DNA of 64,000 bases from JAVVEH01 sp032251435 (GTDB lineage: Bacteria; Verrucomicrobiota; Lentisphaeria; Oligosphaerales; MVZH01). The first letter of the stretch is position 1. Every line of letters begins with the position of its first letter. Shown here in pieces: positions 25,145 through 32,983 of the stretch. The stretch covers positions 26,601 to 90,600 of the forward strand of contig JAVVEH010000016.1 in NCBI GenBank assembly GCA_032251435.1, in the 5' to 3' direction. A model generated the notes under the pieces. The model ran no database searches. It saw only the letters and a program-made list of their open reading frames with translations, and was not told the origin of the DNA. Made by a program: the position numbers and the translations under genes.

Positions 25145-28100
25145 ATGCGCCCGATCTCATATTGTCTCGTCTTTTCATTTATTCTGAGCATGATCTGCAC
25201 GGCGGCGACCGGCAATTCCGACGCTCTCGTCGGAAGCATCGACAGCGCCTATTACAAGGACTATCCGCTTTTCCACATGTATCCGGACGAGAAGGCCGCC
25301 CGGCAGACGCTGAAGCGGTTCGGCCCTGTCGGCATCAGTCTGGATTTGCTGCAGCCCGCCTTCACCATGCGGATCACCGGGATCGACGAGGGGTCGCCGG
25401 CCGCCGCCACCGGCAAGTTGAAAGTGGGCCAGTATATCGAAAGCGTCAATGGCCGGGTTCTGAAAGACGAGGATCCGCGGATCATCCTCGGCGATGTGAT
25501 CACCGAGGCGGAAGCCGCCGACGGGATCGTCAAGCTGATGGTCAAGGACACGCCGGCCGCCGCCGCCGAGGCGGTGGTTGTCAGGATTCCCGTCCTGGGG
25601 GCCTACAGCGACACGTGGCCGATGAACTGCGAAAAATCCGATGCCATCGTCCGCAATTTCGCCGATTTTCTCGCCCGGGTCGACAAGCCGGGCTGGGGCG
25701 CGCCGCTGTTTCTCCTGTCGACCGGGGAGGAAAAAGACCTGGCTGTGGTGCGGCGCTGGTTCAGCGGCAAATTGCCCGGCGGGGTGCAGGGGTTTCCCTG
25801 GTCCATTGGCTACACGGGGCCGGCGGTCTGCGAATATTACTTGCGCACCGGTGACGAATCCGTGTTGCCGGCGATCAAGGGGATGGCCGATTATCTGACG
25901 AAAACCATCTACAACGGCAGTTGGATGGGGCGCGGCGGAGCCAACTTCCAATACATGGCCGGCGGGCACATGAACGCGGCCGGGGTGCATTGTGTCACGT
26001 TTCTGCTGTTGGCCAAGGAATGCGGGGTGGATGTCGACGAGCACACGCTGCAAAGCTCTCTGAAGCATTTTTTCCGTTACGCCGGTCACTGGAATGTCTC
26101 TTACGGGGACGGCCTGCCGGAAGGCGGCGGTGTGGACAACGGTAAAAATGGCGGGCTGGCGTTCGCCATGGCCGCCGCGGCGTCACTCACTCCGGAAGGC
26201 GAGGCTTCCATCTACGCCAAAGCTCGGGACATCAGCGCCAACAAAAGTTTCTACACGACATCCTGGCTGTTCCACGGCCACACCGGCGGCGGGATTGGCG
26301 AACTCTGGCGCGGAGCGGCCATGGGGCTGCTGGCGGAGAAGCGCCCCGAGCCCTACCGGTCTTTCATGCGGGAGCGCCGCTGGATGTACGAACTGGCCCG
26401 CACACATGACGGCGCTTTCGGATGGTCGAGCACCTGGAATGTGAACTATGACACGACCGGCCACGATGGCGGGAGATCCTGGGGGAACTACATTCCGCTG
26501 GTCTACACCGTGCCGCGCAAGCAGTTGCGCATTTTCGGAGCGCCTCCAAGCGAGTATTCCACGTCCTACCAGCTCCCGAAACGGCCATGGGGAACGACCG
26601 CCGACGAGGCCTTCTACTCGCTGGAAGCCGGGGAATACAAACCCGGGAAACGGCAGGATCTTTCGGAGGAGCGTATACCCAGTCATGCCGCTTGGCCGAC
26701 ACTCCGAAAACTGAAGAACCCGAAAATAACCGATGATGAGCTGCTTATGTACGCCTGTCATCCGGACAGCACCGCCCGGGGGACGGCGGCGGGAAGCATC
26801 GCGGCCATGGGCCGGAGGAACCTGGCGATGGAGCTGCTCCGTTCCAAGGATCCGCGCGGCCGTTATGCCGGTCTGCGGGCTCTCGGCGGAAAAGTGGATG
26901 AGGAACAGATTCGCCTCGTGGGTGACATTATCAGCGATTCGGAAGAGTCCTGGTGGGTGGTCATGGAGGCGATGAACGCCATCAGCGCCGCCCCGGCGGA
27001 GAAAATCGCCCCCTATTACGAGAGCCTGGCCAAATGGCTTGAACATGATGACTGGTGGTTGCGCTATTACGCATTGAAGGCTCTTACCCCTCTGGCGGTC
27101 AAGAAACCCTACTACAGCGAGATTCTGCCGGTGATCAGCGATATGATCGCCACCAATCAACGGGCCGTGGCCCTGCAGCCGCTGGGGGGCATTGTGAACG
27201 GCCTCAAAAACGCTCCCGCGGATGTCCAGGCGTTCGCCCTGAACGCCCTCAGCAAGGCGTATCTGGCGTTTCCCACCGAACTCCATGCCCCAGGGGGGCA
27301 GGATTTGTCCGCCGGTGTTGATTACCTGCTGGCGAATATCGCCCGCAATCTGGCCAACGCTCCCGGCGGTTTCGACGCGCTCTACAAGGTTAGCCGGGAA
27401 CGCTTCCCCAAGGAAATTCTGCCGCATAAAACGCTTTACATGGCGGCCGATTCCAGCGTGTTCGGCCCGGCCGTCCAAGAGGCGCTCAAACCCTTGGTCA
27501 AAGACTATCTGATTCCCCAATATATCGGTGCCTACAACCATATCGCCACCAACAGCGATCTCTTGCTCAACGAAGCGAACAGCACCGCCCCGCTAGAGTG
27601 GAATTTCTATTACCGGGAACCCCGGATGAACGGCTTGGTCGACCTCTATAACCGCATCGGCATCCACGACTATGACTGGCATCTGTTCGGCCCTGATTTG
27701 ATGGACATCGACTACCGCTACCATTCTTTTGATCCGAAGGAGGAGAAGATCTTCGGCGGCACACGCTACCGCGAGGTCACGTTTCCCGAGGGAATGGAGG
27801 ACTGGTACAAGCCGGCGTTTGACACCGAGGCGGCGGGCTGGAAGACCGGGCGCGCGCCGTTTGGCCAAAAGGGCGGCAAGCTGGTCGGAGCCGGCGCTCC
27901 GTGCCGGTTCACCTTCTGCCGTTGCGGCGAGGCCATGAACACGCTTTGGGAAAAGGAAGTTTTGCTCATGCGGACAAAGACAAAATTTCCGGCTTTCAAA
28001 GAGGGACACCGGTACCGTCTGGTCGTTGGCGGCATGTCCCATGTCAATCGGGGCGAAGGCTTCCGGGTCTATGTCAACGGGAAGCTTTTGCTGGAACGCG

Positions 28101-28723
28101 ACCGGGGGGTTGGCAAGCGCGAGGGGGCTAAGCCGGTGGGCTACTACTTGGACAAGGCCTGGTGGCCGGATTTTGAAGACGACGTGACGATCGCCGCGAT
28201 CGGTTTCCTCCAGCACAATACCGGCAGCAGACAGACCCAGCAGCATTTCAGCATCTTTCTCCAGGAGATGAAAAACCCGCCGATCACCGAGGAGATGATT
28301 CTCCGGGGCAAGCTGCTACAGCCCATGTTGTCCAGCGACTGGCAGGCCACGAAAGATGACCAGGACAAATTTCTCTACGACGGGGAATTCCGGGCCGACC
28401 CGCAAGCGACCGGGGACTGGGTGGCCATCGGCCAGGTCGGAAAAGTGGATGAATTTGACACGCCGGCGGCCGCTAAACCGCTTGACGAAACAGCGGCCCT
28501 GAAAACATTGTCGCTCAAGGCCGATGGCCGGACGGGCGACGAGCGCCTGCGCTGGTCCGGCGACACGCTGATGAATCTGAAGACCTACGAAGCTCTCAAA
28601 ATGCGGGTTCAAACCATCGATGGCAAAGCCTATCTTCTGGTCGAGAGCGGGGGATTCAACAAAAAGCGTCCCGAAGACTGGACCTGCCCCTGGATTGTGA
28701 TGGCCGCCGCGACTGCCGAATAG
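25145..28723 (+). CDS. Secreted DUF6288 protein with PDZ-like and HEAT-like regions
   Basis: 1192 residues; AAGGAG 6 nt before the ATG. The signal peptide (YCLVFSFILSMICTAATG) is followed by a PDZ-like domain at about 55-150 (GPVGISLD, GSPAAATGKLKVGQYIESV). A long alpha-barrel-like region of the DUF6288 type follows (GGANFQYMAGGHMNAAGVH, GHTGGGIGELWRGAAMGLL). Residues ~520-760 have HEAT-like helical repeats (GRYAGLRALGGKV, WWLRYYALKALTPLA). The C-terminal ~300 residues include a jelly-roll-like segment (RYRLVVGGMSHVNRGEGF). It is a paralogue of 2189-6322 from the PDZ-like domain onward but lacks the esterase-like front. Enzymatic role not established; extracellular polysaccharide or glycoprotein processing is inferred from the fold and neighbours. 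Confidence 0.85.
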   Translation: MRPISYCLVFSFILSMICTAATGNSDALVGSIDSAYYKDYPLFHMYPDEKAARQTLKRFGPVGISLDLLQPAFTMRITGIDEGSPAAATGKLKVGQYIESVNGRVLKDEDPRIILGDVITEAEAADGIVKLMVKDTPAAAAEAVVVRIPVLGAYSDTWPMNCEKSDAIVRNFADFLARVDKPGWGAPLFLLSTGEEKDLAVVRRWFSGKLPGGVQGFPWSIGYTGPAVCEYYLRTGDESVLPAIKGMADYLTKTIYNGSWMGRGGANFQYMAGGHMNAAGVHCVTFLLLAKECGVDVDEHTLQSSLKHFFRYAGHWNVSYGDGLPEGGGVDNGKNGGLAFAMAAAASLTPEGEASIYAKARDISANKSFYTTSWLFHGHTGGGIGELWRGAAMGLLAEKRPEPYRSFMRERRWMYELARTHDGAFGWSSTWNVNYDTTGHDGGRSWGNYIPLVYTVPRKQLRIFGAPPSEYSTSYQLPKRPWGTTADEAFYSLEAGEYKPGKRQDLSEERIPSHAAWPTLRKLKNPKITDDELLMYACHPDSTARGTAAGSIAAMGRRNLAMELLRSKDPRGRYAGLRALGGKVDEEQIRLVGDIISDSEESWWVVMEAMNAISAAPAEKIAPYYESLAKWLEHDDWWLRYYALKALTPLAVKKPYYSEILPVISDMIATNQRAVALQPLGGIVNGLKNAPADVQAFALNALSKAYLAFPTELHAPGGQDLSAGVDYLLANIARNLANAPGGFDALYKVSRERFPKEILPHKTLYMAADSSVFGPAVQEALKPLVKDYLIPQYIGAYNHIATNSDLLLNEANSTAPLEWNFYYREPRMNGLVDLYNRIGIHDYDWHLFGPDLMDIDYRYHSFDPKEEKIFGGTRYREVTFPEGMEDWYKPAFDTEAAGWKTGRAPFGQKGGKLVGAGAPCRFTFCRCGEAMNTLWEKEVLLMRTKTKFPAFKEGHRYRLVVGGMSHVNRGEGFRVYVNGKLLLERDRGVGKREGAKPVGYYLDKAWWPDFEDDVTIAAIGFLQHNTGSRQTQQHFSIFLQEMKNPPITEEMILRGKLLQPMLSSDWQATKDDQDKFLYDGEFRADPQATGDWVAIGQVGKVDEFDTPAAAKPLDETAALKTLSLKADGRTGDERLRWSGDTLMNLKTYEALKMRVQTIDGKAYLLVESGGFNKKRPEDWTCPWIVMAAATAE

Positions 28724-28832
28724 CGCCTTCGCTCCGGCCGACAGACAACGCGCCATTTATTGACGAATAGGATTTCACAAAAATCACTTTTGGGGAATGT
28801 CCCGCCTTAACCGTGAGCGGCTCTCAACGAAT

Positions 28833-29606
28833 TCAAAGCCAGCCCAATAGTTTGTAGCCGAGGATGCCCAAATATTCGTGCAGGACGGCGGACAGCCGGA
28901 CAGTCGAGTGCCAGGATGGGTAACAGGTGAGGCTGGCTTTTTCCGGAACGGGTTCGGGAATCACGGTTAGTCCATACTTCCGCGCGGTCAGCACCGCCCG
29001 GGGGATATGGCTGGCGGAGGTGATTAAAACAATGTTTTGAGAGTTTAAATTTTTCGCCTCTAACAATTTCTTCCCGTTGATAATATTTTGCTGCGTGCTG
29101 AGCGCTTGATCTTCCAGCAGAACGCGGCTTCGGGGGATCCCGGAAGCTTCCAGATACGTCATCATCCAGCCGGTTTTATTCTGTCCCGCCAGCCCTCCGT
29201 CGGAAAAGAGAACATACGCGTCGGGGTGTTTGTAATAGAGATCCACGCCGTGAGCGATCCTTGCCAAGGTGTAGGAACTGGGCATGCCGGTTTTATTTGA
29301 AATGCCTCCTCCCAGCACAAAGATCACCAGCGCCCCATCCCGTTCGTTTATTTCCGCGGCCGCCGCCAGCCGGTCGGCCCATGTCAACAAGGGCTTTTCA
29401 AGTAAAAACGCCGGGTAGGGAAAACTGCAAAAGAGCAGACAGCCGGAGAACGCGAGCGCCACATGGGTCGCCTTGAACCCCTTTCCAGTCTTTTTTTTCT
29501 TCACCCAGCGGGCGAGAAAATACAGTGTGGAGAAAAAAAGAGCGAAGCCCAAGGGGCCGGTCACCGCGCTTCTGATCCACAGGCCAATGATCCCGAATTT
29601 GAGCAT
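28833..29606 (-). CDS. YdcF/ElyC-type DUF218 membrane protein
   Basis: 257 residues. Two hydrophobic segments (LGFALFFSTLYFLARWV and HVALAFSGCLLFCSFPY) anchor it. The soluble DUF218 domain follows: ALVIFVLGGGISN, YVLFSDGGLAGQN, ARVLLEDQALST-like RVLLEDQALSTQQNIING, and VLITSASHIPRAVLTA. Family members such as ElyC and SanA act in envelope or lipid-carrier homeostasis, though the reaction is not established. It is followed by nothing on its strand and preceded 51 nt upstream by the SpoU methyltransferase gene, with which it may form an operon. It converges with the DUF6288 gene. Confidence 0.85.
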   Translation of the reverse strand: MLKFGIIGLWIRSAVTGPLGFALFFSTLYFLARWVKKKKTGKGFKATHVALAFSGCLLFCSFPYPAFLLEKPLLTWADRLAAAAEINERDGALVIFVLGGGISNKTGMPSSYTLARIAHGVDLYYKHPDAYVLFSDGGLAGQNKTGWMMTYLEASGIPRSRVLLEDQALSTQQNIINGKKLLEAKNLNSQNIVLITSASHIPRAVLTARKYGLTVIPEPVPEKASLTCYPSWHSTVRLSAVLHEYLGILGYKLLGWL

Positions 29607-29657
29607 GAAAACTGTGTCACCTTGTCATGGTTATGGATTAATCAGAGGGGAGGGCGG

Positions 29658-30470
29658 TCATGCCAGGATGCCCCGCCGCACCGCCTCGTACAGGAGCATC
29701 GCCGCCGCCTGGGAGGCGTTCAGTGATTCAGCCTCTCCGGGCATGGGGATGGTGACGACCGGGGCGCCGGGAATATCGGTCACCCCATTGGCTTCGTTGC
29801 CAATGACCAACGCGTTGCCGGAAAGGTCAAAATCCGGAGAGCGGGACGAGATCCCCCCGGATGGTTTGCTTAACCACATCGTGGTGAAGCCGATATCCCG
29901 CAGGTCTTTTTTGAGCGCGGGTAAATCACCCCCGATCGAAAGGGTCACGGCGAATTGGGCGCCCATGCCGGCGCGGATGGTTTTGGGGGCGAAGGGATCC
30001 ACGCAGCCGTCGGTGAGCCAGATCCGGTTCAAGCCCGCCGCCCAGGCGGTGCGCAGGATGGTGCCCATGTTGCCGGGCTCCGTCACGCGGTCCAGCACCA
30101 GGGCGAAGGGAGGCGGGGGGGCTGCCGGTGACGGTTCACCGGGCTGGAAAAGGACTGAGACACCCTGTGGAGTGGCGGTTTGCGCGATTTTTTTAAAGTC
30201 GTTGTCGGAGAGCTGGACGACCCGCATGTGATTCGCCCGCGCTTGATTGAAAAACGTGTCTGTCTCCGGTCCGTTTAGGAATGTGTCGGTCACGGCCACG
30301 CAACGGACCCATGTCGGCCGTCTCGTAATCAGTTCACGCGCGCAACGCAACCCCTCACAGGTGGAAACACCGTGTTTGCGCCTGCCATGACGGCTGGCGG
30401 CCGCGGTCAGCAATTGCCGCTCGATTTTTGTCGGATCAGGAAACATGGGTAACCTTGTTTTGAAACTCAT
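29658..30470 (-). CDS. TrmH/SpoU-family RNA 2'-O-methyltransferase
   Basis: 270 residues. The N-terminal substrate-binding region (RHGRRKHGVSTCEGLRCARE) leads into the SPOUT knot with the three SpoU motifs: LVLDRVTEPGNMGTILRTA, NALVIGNEANGV and IPMPGEAESLNASQAAAML. These bind S-adenosylmethionine and carry the catalytic Arg and Asn. Target could be 23S rRNA or tRNA; the short N-terminal domain fits the RlmB/TsnR type, but I cannot fix the nucleotide. A second ATG at 30446 (MFPDPTKIE) is an equally possible start. Confidence 0.9.
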   Translation of the reverse strand: MSFKTRLPMFPDPTKIERQLLTAAASRHGRRKHGVSTCEGLRCARELITRRPTWVRCVAVTDTFLNGPETDTFFNQARANHMRVVQLSDNDFKKIAQTATPQGVSVLFQPGEPSPAAPPPPFALVLDRVTEPGNMGTILRTAWAAGLNRIWLTDGCVDPFAPKTIRAGMGAQFAVTLSIGGDLPALKKDLRDIGFTTMWLSKPSGGISSRSPDFDLSGNALVIGNEANGVTDIPGAPVVTIPMPGEAESLNASQAAAMLLYEAVRRGILA

Positions 30471-30540
30471 TGACTATACCACCATCTTCACTAATTTAAA
30501 TATCTGGACATCCACCTCCTCCTAAATCTTTACTTCTCAT

Positions 30541-30690
30541 CCATGCGGCGGATCCTGGAGCGCATCCGTCCCGGACGCGCCTGCCCGCATTGCTTGAGGT
30601 CGCGCTCCAGCTGCGAGCGACCCGCCTGTAGCGCTTGCAGTTTGCACGACTTCACGCAAACAATGCGGACAGGTGTAGGCGGGTCCGTGT
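30541..30690. repeat. Unassigned structured inverted-repeat region
   Basis: CCGCATTGCTTG (30585-30596) pairs 11/12 with 30657-30668. Inside it GGTCGC (30598-30603) pairs with GCGACC (30617-30622). GACCCGCCT (30619-30627) alternatively pairs with 30677-30685. Reading frames on both strands exist here but match nothing I know. The remaining part of the 30471-31029 gap holds only the helicase leader. Confidence 0.5.
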
Positions 30691-30941
30691 CAGTTGGCGA
30701 AAGTGCGATTGGCTGGTGGAACGCCTTTGATTGGCCAGTTGACCGGAACGTCTCGCCCATTACAAGGCAATCGATGGGCGACTTGATTTTTCCTTTTGGA
30801 CAATTACGTTACGGCCTTTCATTAAGCGATTGAACGCTTTTTTTGCTGTTGACTCTGGATTTCGCCAGTGGCTGGCAGCGTCGTGATGATCACGGCTTTT
30901 CTTTTCCACGTGTCCGGCGGGTAGAGATTTGTTCACACGGT

Positions 30942-31029
30942 GACAGGTCATGGCTTTCAAGCCTGGGACGCTCACCTGTCGCGGGACTTCCTTAAGTTTC
31001 ACGCGATGTAACCCCGGACCAGGAAAAAT
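30942..31029 (+). promoter_or_regulatory. Possible structured leader of the DEAD-box helicase
   Basis: GACAGGT (30942-30948) pairs with ACCTGTC (30974-30980), enclosing GGCTTTCAAGCC. AGGA 8 nt before the ATG is the ribosome site. Long structured leaders are typical of cold-induced helicase genes in general; here it is only a suggestion. Confidence 0.3.
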
Positions 31030-32340
31030 ATGAATACCAGCAATCATCCGTCTAAGAACGGGGGCGATCCCGTTTGTGAGAAAGCAGCCAAGCCCGCCGC
31101 CGGTGTCTTCAGTCTTCTTCTGCCTGAGCTTCAGAAAGCCGTGGCCCGTGAAGGTTACGACACGCCCACCCCGATTCAGGAACAAGCCATTCCTGTGCTT
31201 TTAAACGGCCGGGATCTCTTGGGCAGCGCTCAAACCGGAACCGGTAAAACAGCCGCGTTCACGCTGCCCTTGCTCCAGCGTCTGGGAAAAAAAAGCTTTC
31301 GGGCTAAAAGTTGCCGACCCCAGGCTCTGATTCTCGCTCCCACCCGTGAGCTGGCCGCTCAAATCAGTGAAAGTATCAGCACGTATGGCCGATACTTGGA
31401 TGTCCGGCACACGGTCATTTTTGGCGGTGTCAGCCAAGCCAGGCAAGTGAAAGCCTTGAAAGGCGGTGTCCATATTCTTGTGGCGACCCCCGGACGGTTG
31501 CTGGATTTGATGGGGCAGGGTTTTGTCCAGTTGGACGCGGTTGAGGTGTTTATCCTTGACGAAGTGGACCGCATGCTGGATATGGGATTCCTGCCCGATA
31601 TCAAACGGGTGTTAAGGCAGGTTCCCCAACAACGCCAGACCCTGTTTTTCTCCGCCACGCTGCCGCCGAAAATGGTGGAACTGGCCCGAACGATGGTTCA
31701 CGATTCTGTCCGGGTGGACATCGCCCCGGACTCTCCCACAGTTGACCGCATCGCCCAGCGGGTGATGTTTGTCGGCAAAAATAACAAGGACGCCTTACTG
31801 GCGGACTTGCTGGCGGGTCAGCACGTGAATAAGACCATTGTTTTCACCCAGATGAAACACGTGGCCAACCGGGTGGTTGAAAAATTGTCCCGGCATGGTG
31901 TTGATGGCGTGGCGATCCATGGCAACAAAAGCCAGGCCGCCCGCACCCGGGCTCTCGACGGCTTTAAAAGTGGGAAGTTTCAGGTTCTGGTCGCCACGGA
32001 TGTGGCGGCGCGGGGCATTGACGTTGATGATATCACCCATGTGATCAACTACGACTTACCCGTCGAAGCCGAAACCTACGTGCACCGCATTGGCCGGACG
32101 GCCCGGGCCGGCGCCAGCGGACAAGCTATCTCATTTTGCAGCGCTGAGGAACGCGCGTATTTACGCGGTATTGAAAAAATGCTGGGAAAACCCGTGCCAC
32201 CGGAATTTGAACACGCCTTTCACTGTGATGAGTCGTATCGTTCCCAATTACCCGCTCCGAGCAATTTCGGCCGTGGCAGCCGCGGTGGCGGCCGCGGCGG
32301 GCGGGCCACATCGCCCCGTTCAGGCGGCAAACGCCGGTAA
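31030..32340 (+). CDS. DEAD-box RNA helicase, RhlE-like
   Basis: 436 residues with all helicase motifs in order: Q motif (TPTPIQEQAIP), I AQTGTGKT, Ia PTRELAAQI, Ib TPGRL, II DEVD, III SATLP, V TDVAARGIDV and VI HRIGRTARAG. Motif II is DEVD rather than DEAD; the acidic residues are kept, so activity is expected. The tail is Gly/Arg-rich (RGSRGGGRGGRATSPRSGG), as in RhlE/CsdA-type proteins that remodel RNA in ribosome assembly or RNA decay. Confidence 0.92.
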   Translation: MNTSNHPSKNGGDPVCEKAAKPAAGVFSLLLPELQKAVAREGYDTPTPIQEQAIPVLLNGRDLLGSAQTGTGKTAAFTLPLLQRLGKKSFRAKSCRPQALILAPTRELAAQISESISTYGRYLDVRHTVIFGGVSQARQVKALKGGVHILVATPGRLLDLMGQGFVQLDAVEVFILDEVDRMLDMGFLPDIKRVLRQVPQQRQTLFFSATLPPKMVELARTMVHDSVRVDIAPDSPTVDRIAQRVMFVGKNNKDALLADLLAGQHVNKTIVFTQMKHVANRVVEKLSRHGVDGVAIHGNKSQAARTRALDGFKSGKFQVLVATDVAARGIDVDDITHVINYDLPVEAETYVHRIGRTARAGASGQAISFCSAEERAYLRGIEKMLGKPVPPEFEHAFHCDESYRSQLPAPSNFGRGSRGGGRGGRATSPRSGGKRR

Positions 32341-32611
32341 TTCAGACCGGTGTGACGCGCGGCGGGGGGCAAATTGATCCGGTGATTTCGGGGCGCGCGT
32401 GGTAAAAGCCGCGCCGCCTTCATCCCCAACCGGGCAATGATAATTTTATTTCCAAATGGCTTGAAAACATGGGGATTTACTACTACATTAGTGGAAATTT
32501 TTTTAAACTTGACGTGACGGGGCTTTCCAAACCATGTCAGTGCGTGTCGCGGGTTTGCGGAGTATCGTTTGGACCATCTCACCTATTGAAATTCACCGAA
32601 GGAATGGATAG
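32341..32611. other. Intergenic leader of the RiPP locus
   Basis: 271 bp with an A+T-rich patch (AAATTTTTTTAAACTTGACG near 32495-32515) that could supply a -35 TTGACG, but no convincing -10. No gene or terminator seen. Confidence 0.3.
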
Positions 32612-32812
32612 ATGCAGAGTAACACCTTAAAGACATGGCGCCAGCCTAAACTGATCATTATTAGTCAGGGGACACCCGAAGAGAATGTTCTGGCGGGGTG
32701 CAAAAGCAAAGCCAATCCGGGCGGCGTGACCCCCACGGTTTCCCAATCAAATTGTAACAACTCGACCGGCAGTTGCGCGGCTTGCCAGAGCAACGCCAAT
32801 AACGCCTCGTAG
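32612..32812 (+). CDS. Candidate RiPP precursor peptide (66 aa, four Cys)
   Basis: AAGGA 8 nt before the ATG. Residues 1-29 look like a leader: KTWRQPKLIIISQG, then TPEENVLAGCK. A W/P/hydrophobic block followed by PEExVL just before the first Cys is a pattern I associate with leaders handled by PqqD and radical SAM proteins. The core (30-66) is small, polar and rich in Asn, Ser and Gly, with Cys30, Cys48, Cys55 and Cys58 (SCAACQSNANN at the end). There is no signal peptide. It is the first gene of a run with three radical SAM/SPASM proteins and a PqqD homologue, so Cys thioether or C-C crosslinks are the likely modification. The product is unknown. Confidence 0.75.
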   Translation: MQSNTLKTWRQPKLIIISQGTPEENVLAGCKSKANPGGVTPTVSQSNCNNSTGSCAACQSNANNAS

Positions 32813-32983
32813 CCTGTCAAAAAGATGCTGACACCCGGTTCCGCGCGCCGGGTTTGACGCAGAGCTTTCTCGACTTCCGTCTGGGAAGGCTTTTTTTGAT
32901 CGTCTTTTTTCCCATGCGGTATCCAGTTTTCACTCTTGATGTCACCGTCAGGGATGTCGGAGGTCCGGGTAAACCGGGAATAC

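Noticed and set aside
26183..27541. 452-codon minus-strand frame
   Set aside because: Antisense to the second DUF6288 gene, which has signal peptide, ribosome site and paralogy.
30530..30833. Overlapping short frames on both strands (76 and 96 codons)
   Set aside because: They lie on a palindrome-rich segment, have no ribosome site or recognisable family, and are better explained by the repeat structure.
31030..32340. DEVD in place of DEAD as a sign of an inactive helicase
   Set aside because: Both acidic residues that bind Mg2+ and activate water are kept and all other motifs are complete.
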